From Natrarchaeobius chitinivorans (GTDB taxonomy: Archaea; Halobacteriota; Halobacteria; Halobacteriales; Natrialbaceae): 64,000 nt of DNA. The notes below the pieces were generated by a model that saw nothing but the letters and a program-made list of their open reading frames with translations, made no database searches and was not told the DNA's origin. Below are positions 60,575-64,000 of the stretch, piece after piece. Every line of letters begins with the position of its first letter. The first letter of the stretch is position 1. Made by a program: the position numbers and the translations under genes. Location: positions 1 through 64,000 of the forward strand of contig NZ_REGA01000010.1 in NCBI RefSeq assembly GCF_003841505.1, given 5' to 3'.

Positions 60575-62244
60575 TGGTTCGGACTTCAGAAGAATCAGAG
60601 CCGATTCTGACAATGGAGGAAGCGGTGGGTGCAGGGTTGAGCCGGCGTGAGTTTGCCGGCATCGCTAGCTCGCTGGGGCTGGTTACCATGGCGGGATGTA
60701 TGGGGGACGAGGATCCCGACCCGGGCGACGTCGGTGACGACGATGGAGTAGAGCCGACCGAGGGCGGAACCCTGGAGGTTGGTATCGAGGTGTCGCTCGA
60801 TTCGATGGACCAGCACCTCCAGACACAGATCACGACTGTCGCCGTACTCTCCCAGATGGTGGAGAACCTTTTCGTCGTTGAACACGATTACACTGTCGAT
60901 GGGAAACTGGTCGAGAACATCGACCTAGAAGACGACGGACAACGGTGGGTAATGGACATCCGCGAAGGCGTTGAATTCCATCCCCCGTATCAAAAGGAAC
61001 TCACTGCGGAAGACATTATCTACAACCTGGAGCGGGTGGTCGATCCGGACGTGGGATCGTTCAGTCGACGCCCGTGGATAATCGAATCCGAGTTTGAACA
61101 GATAGACGACTACTCGATCGAGATGAGTTGGGACGAGACGCAAACGAGCGTCGACAGTTGGATCGCGGGATTTCACGGGTTCGGTATCATGTCCCCCGAA
61201 TCGATCGAGGAAGGCGATCCGTCCAACCATCCGGTCGGGACGGGTCCGTATGTGTTCGAAGAGTGGATACCGCGTGATCATATCACGATGAGCGCCTTCG
61301 ACGATTACTGGGGCGACGATTACCCGCATTTCGACGAAATCACTATGCGGCCGATCGACGAACCAGCGACGATGATCACCGAGTTACAAGAGGGATCCGT
61401 GGATCTCCTGCGACAGACCCCGCGAGAGAACATACCAGAACTCGAGCAGGACGACGACGTCGTCGTTGACATCAGCGAAGGGTTTGCGTACCAAACCCTG
61501 GATATCAACCCAACAACTGAAACAGAGGAAGGGCGGGTCGAGGAGATGCCGACGGTCGAACGGGAGGTCAGGCAAGCCATTGCCGCGGCAATCGACTTCG
61601 AGGAACTCGTCCAGATTTGTTTGAGCGGATATGGAGTCCCGACGCAGAACTTCTTCCCGGAGGACAGTCCGTGGCACGTCGATTACAACCCACACCCGAT
61701 GGAACAAGATGCCGAGTTAGCAGAACAGTTGATCGACGATGCGGGCTACGATACACCGCTCGAAGTCAACCTCATCTCGACTTCCGAAGACCCGATTTAC
61801 AGGGCCCTAGGCCGGACGGCCCAGGGACAACTCAATCAGGCGGGCTTCGACGTCAATCTCGACGAGTTCGAGTTCGCGGAGTGGGCTGGTAAGTTGTTCG
61901 CGGGCGAGTTCGATATCAGTGTTGATGGCTTCCCAGGCGCTCCCGATCCGGAAGCTCTGAGCGGCTACTTCCACATCGGTCAAGATGATCCGCCGCTGTT
62001 CAACTACGAGTTCGAGGAAGCGGATCGGGTATTCGATCTCTGGGAACAGGGGCGTCGTACGACCGATGAAGACGAACGACAGGACATTTATCGAGAGTTG
62101 CAAGAACTGATCATCGACGATCCGATACGCCTGGTGCTCTGGCATCGAGACATCGTCAATTCGTACACAACGGATGTCGGTGGCTTCGAGGCCCACCCGT
62201 GGGACATGGAGTTCCGTGCGTACGAAGCATACTTTGGAGAGTAA
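60574..62244 (+). CDS. ABC transporter substrate-binding protein, family 5, Tat lipoprotein
   Basis: 556 residues. A twin-arginine motif (SRREFAG, residues 23-29), a hydrophobic stretch and a lipobox MAGC with Cys42 direct it outside the cell by Tat with a lipid anchor. The mature chain is acidic, with family-5 segments FHPPYQKELTAEDIIYN, GTGPYVFEEWIPRDHI and the PDPEALSGYF region. It starts the second dipeptide-type ABC operon and ends 15 bases before the permease start. The position directly after hyuA suggests uptake of an amide- or hydantoin-related solute, or of short peptides. Confidence 0.93.
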   Translation: MVRTSEESEPILTMEEAVGAGLSRREFAGIASSLGLVTMAGCMGDEDPDPGDVGDDDGVEPTEGGTLEVGIEVSLDSMDQHLQTQITTVAVLSQMVENLFVVEHDYTVDGKLVENIDLEDDGQRWVMDIREGVEFHPPYQKELTAEDIIYNLERVVDPDVGSFSRRPWIIESEFEQIDDYSIEMSWDETQTSVDSWIAGFHGFGIMSPESIEEGDPSNHPVGTGPYVFEEWIPRDHITMSAFDDYWGDDYPHFDEITMRPIDEPATMITELQEGSVDLLRQTPRENIPELEQDDDVVVDISEGFAYQTLDINPTTETEEGRVEEMPTVEREVRQAIAAAIDFEELVQICLSGYGVPTQNFFPEDSPWHVDYNPHPMEQDAELAEQLIDDAGYDTPLEVNLISTSEDPIYRALGRTAQGQLNQAGFDVNLDEFEFAEWAGKLFAGEFDISVDGFPGAPDPEALSGYFHIGQDDPPLFNYEFEEADRVFDLWEQGRRTTDEDERQDIYRELQELIIDDPIRLVLWHRDIVNSYTTDVGGFEAHPWDMEFRAYEAYFGE

Positions 62245-62259
62245 TACACGGCTGTTGCT

Positions 62260-63207
62260 ATGGGATGGATCACCTATTCGGTTCGTCGCCTGTTGATCAG
62301 TGTCTTCGTTCTCTTCGTAGCGTCTATACTGATCTTTTCGATCGTCAGATTGATCCCGGGCGACCCGGCCAGGGTCTTTCTCGGCCCCACGGCCGACCAG
62401 GAGGCCGTGGACACCCTTCGGGTACAACTCGATTTACACCTCCCCATATACGAACAGTACCTGAACTGGATCGCCGGCGTCCTTACTGGGAACTGGGGGA
62501 ACAGCCTTATCAACGACATTCCGGTGTTCGACCTGGTCCTCATTCGGTTTCCCAGATCCATCCAGCTGGCCATCTTCTCACTTATAATTGGAGTGATAAT
62601 ATCGTTACCGCTTGGTCTCCTCGCGGCCTTACAGCCGAACAGCGGCCGTGATTACGCCGCGCTGTTTTTCTCCCAGTTCGGAATGTCGGTGCCGAGTTTC
62701 TGGTTAGGGATTATCCTTATGCTGGTATTTGGACGCTACCTAGGTGTCTTGCCGGCGTCAGGATACGTCTCCCCAATGGAAGATCCGGTTGCGGCGGTAT
62801 CGCACATGATCATGCCGGCGTTCGCACTCGGAACGATCAACGCGGCGGTACTCACCCGATTTCTCAGATCGGAGATTCTCGAACAGCGAGGCAAGGAGTA
62901 CGTGCTCACCGCACGCGCGTTCGGCCACTACAAGGGAACCATCCTACGGAAATACGTGCTGAAAAACGCGTTGATCCCCTACATGACGAACCTCGGCATT
63001 CAGTTCGGCTGGGTGCTCGGCGGTGTCGTCATCATCGAAGTGGTCTTTTCGTATCCGGGACTCGGGCGGTTAGTCCTAGACGGGTTGTTGAACCGTGACT
63101 ATCCGGTCATCCAGATGGGACTGCTCGTGTTGATCTCGACGTACGTCCTAGTCAACCTAGTCGTGGACCTGACATACAGCGTTTTGAATCCAAAAATACG
63201 GTACTAA
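62260..63207 (+). CDS. Dipeptide-type ABC transporter permease, DppB-like
   Basis: 315 residues, the usual size of DppB/OppB. First membrane span near residues 9-28, then the conserved IPGDPARVFLGP segment. The EAA loop that contacts the ATPase is ARAFGHYKGTILRKYVLKNA near 220-239. The C-terminal SYPGLGRLVLDGLLNRDYP motif is diagnostic. It starts 15 bases after the binding protein and ends 2 bases before the DppC-like gene, so the three are co-transcribed. Confidence 0.95.
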   Translation: MGWITYSVRRLLISVFVLFVASILIFSIVRLIPGDPARVFLGPTADQEAVDTLRVQLDLHLPIYEQYLNWIAGVLTGNWGNSLINDIPVFDLVLIRFPRSIQLAIFSLIIGVIISLPLGLLAALQPNSGRDYAALFFSQFGMSVPSFWLGIILMLVFGRYLGVLPASGYVSPMEDPVAAVSHMIMPAFALGTINAAVLTRFLRSEILEQRGKEYVLTARAFGHYKGTILRKYVLKNALIPYMTNLGIQFGWVLGGVVIIEVVFSYPGLGRLVLDGLLNRDYPVIQMGLLVLISTYVLVNLVVDLTYSVLNPKIRY

Positions 63208-63209
63208 TT

Positions 63210-64000
63210 ATGGTAGAGCAACACACGACATCACTCAGCGTGCCTCGGCAGGTAGTCAGGATGCTATCTCCAAACTGGACGATGTTAAAAGAGCTTGCCG
63301 CCCATCGTCTTGGACAGATCGGGTTAGCGATCGTCGCGATATACGGAATCCTAGCCGTCTTGGGACCGGTAGTCTTTACCGTGGACCCATCGGCCGTCGC
63401 AGGCGGGGAGCGATATCTCGGTCCGAGTCTCCAGTATCCGTTCGGAACCGACGGCTATGGTAGGGACATCTTCGCACTAACGATACTCGGAGCCCGGGTA
63501 AGCCTTTACGTTGCCGTGGTCGTCGTCGGCATCTCGACGACGCTCGGGATTATTTTCGGGCTCATTTCGGCGTATTTCTCCGATCTGGTCGACGAGGCGA
63601 TTATGCGAGCCGTCGACGTGCTGTTGGCGTTTCCCGGTATCCTGCTGGCGCTCGTCATCATCGCCATACTGGGGCCAGGACTGAATCGGGCTGTGCTCGC
63701 GTTGGCCATCGCCTACACTCCGATAATGACACGTATCGTCCGAGGCAACGCGCTGGCGATTCGCGAGGAGGAGTACGTCCTTGCCGCGAAATCCTACGGG
63801 GAATCCCACTGGCGAATCCTGTTCAGGGAGATGTTACCCAACCTGACCTCGGTCGTGATCGTCCAAATGACGATTACTTTCGCGTTCTCGATACTATCGG
63901 AGGCAAGCCTCTCGTATCTGGGGCTCAGCGCGCAACCGCCGCAGGTGACTTGGGGGGTGTTGATCAGCGAAGGCCAGAGTGTCATCGGCATCGCCCCCTG
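63210..64000 (+). CDS. Dipeptide-type ABC transporter permease, DppC-like (3' end outside window)
   Basis: Starts at ATG 63210 and stays open to the window edge, so 263 residues are visible. Features: first span near residues 35-60, YPFGTDGYGRDIFALTIL (the GTDxxGRD motif of DppC/OppC) near 73-90, the EAA loop AAKSYGESHWRILFREMLPN near 190-209, and a C-terminal SEASLSYLGLSAQPP segment near 228-242. The rest of the protein and the ATPase genes should lie just beyond the edge. Same operon as the two genes before. Confidence 0.94.
   Translation, partial: MVEQHTTSLSVPRQVVRMLSPNWTMLKELAAHRLGQIGLAIVAIYGILAVLGPVVFTVDPSAVAGGERYLGPSLQYPFGTDGYGRDIFALTILGARVSLYVAVVVVGISTTLGIIFGLISAYFSDLVDEAIMRAVDVLLAFPGILLALVIIAILGPGLNRAVLALAIAYTPIMTRIVRGNALAIREEEYVLAAKSYGESHWRILFREMLPNLTSVVIVQMTITFAFSILSEASLSYLGLSAQPPQVTWGVLISEGQSVIGIAP

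Noticed and set aside
1-64000. CRISPR array, tRNA or rRNA genes
   Set aside because: No regularly spaced direct repeats of 25-40 bases and no cloverleaf with a CCA-type end were found in the intergenic regions; absence is by reading only.

Overview
The window is chromosomal or megaplasmid DNA from a halophilic archaeon (class Halobacteria). Evidence: GC-rich genes with strong G/C bias at third codon positions, Asp/Glu-rich lysine-poor proteins, Tat-type (twin-arginine) lipoprotein signal peptides on all three ABC/TRAP binding proteins, A/T-rich TATA boxes 25-35 bases upstream of starts (leaderless-type promoters), VapBC and deoxyhypusine synthase. A finer placement (for example Natrialbaceae) cannot be made from sequence reading alone.

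Layout. 1-21 kb is a metabolic and uptake region: the tail of an aldehyde dehydrogenase, a dipeptide/oligopeptide ABC transporter (binding protein, two permeases, one fused double ATPase), divergent SDR-type threonine dehydrogenase plus 2-amino-3-ketobutyrate CoA ligase, a Gfo/Idh/MocA oxidoreductase, an IclR regulator divergent from a thiamine-diphosphate enzyme, an HD-domain protein, a TAXI-type TRAP transporter and an acyl-CoA synthetase. 21.2-22.7 kb has a low-gene-density stretch with palindromes and a VapBC-like toxin-antitoxin pair whose antitoxin lacks an ordinary start codon.

22.7-40.4 kb is the most unusual part: a single-strand operon of five very large or divergent proteins (411, 1173, 1206, 2199 and 841 residues) of no described function. 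It carries a papain-like putative cysteine peptidase, a DUF6603-like protein, an Ig-like domain and tandem lamin-tail domains, but no visible signal peptides or membrane segments. Every junction is a 4-base ATGA or GTGA overlap. The only apparent gap is bridged by a 21-codon micro-ORF overlapping both neighbours in the same way, and a 36-codon micro-ORF precedes the first large gene. I read this as one co-translated, probably multi-protein assembly; its function is unknown.

40.5-64 kb begins with a deoxyhypusine synthase and a degraded insertion-sequence/MITE region, then becomes a dense island of C-N bond catabolism: ornithine cyclodeaminase/alanine dehydrogenase-like enzyme, two-subunit N,N-dimethylformamidase-like hydrolase with a divergent IclR regulator, M20 amidohydrolase, class III aminotransferase, FAD amine oxidase, isochorismatase-family amidase, divergent M19 protein, threonine-synthase-like PLP enzyme, SnoaL-like protein, cyclase-family hydrolase, ATP-dependent hydantoinase HyuB/HyuA and a second dipeptide-type ABC transporter running off the right edge. 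Hydantoinase + carbamoyl-amidase-like + sarcosine-oxidase-like enzymes together suggest a hydantoin or N-methylhydantoin to sarcosine to glycine route; this is inference. No rRNA, tRNA, CRISPR array or replication origin was seen.
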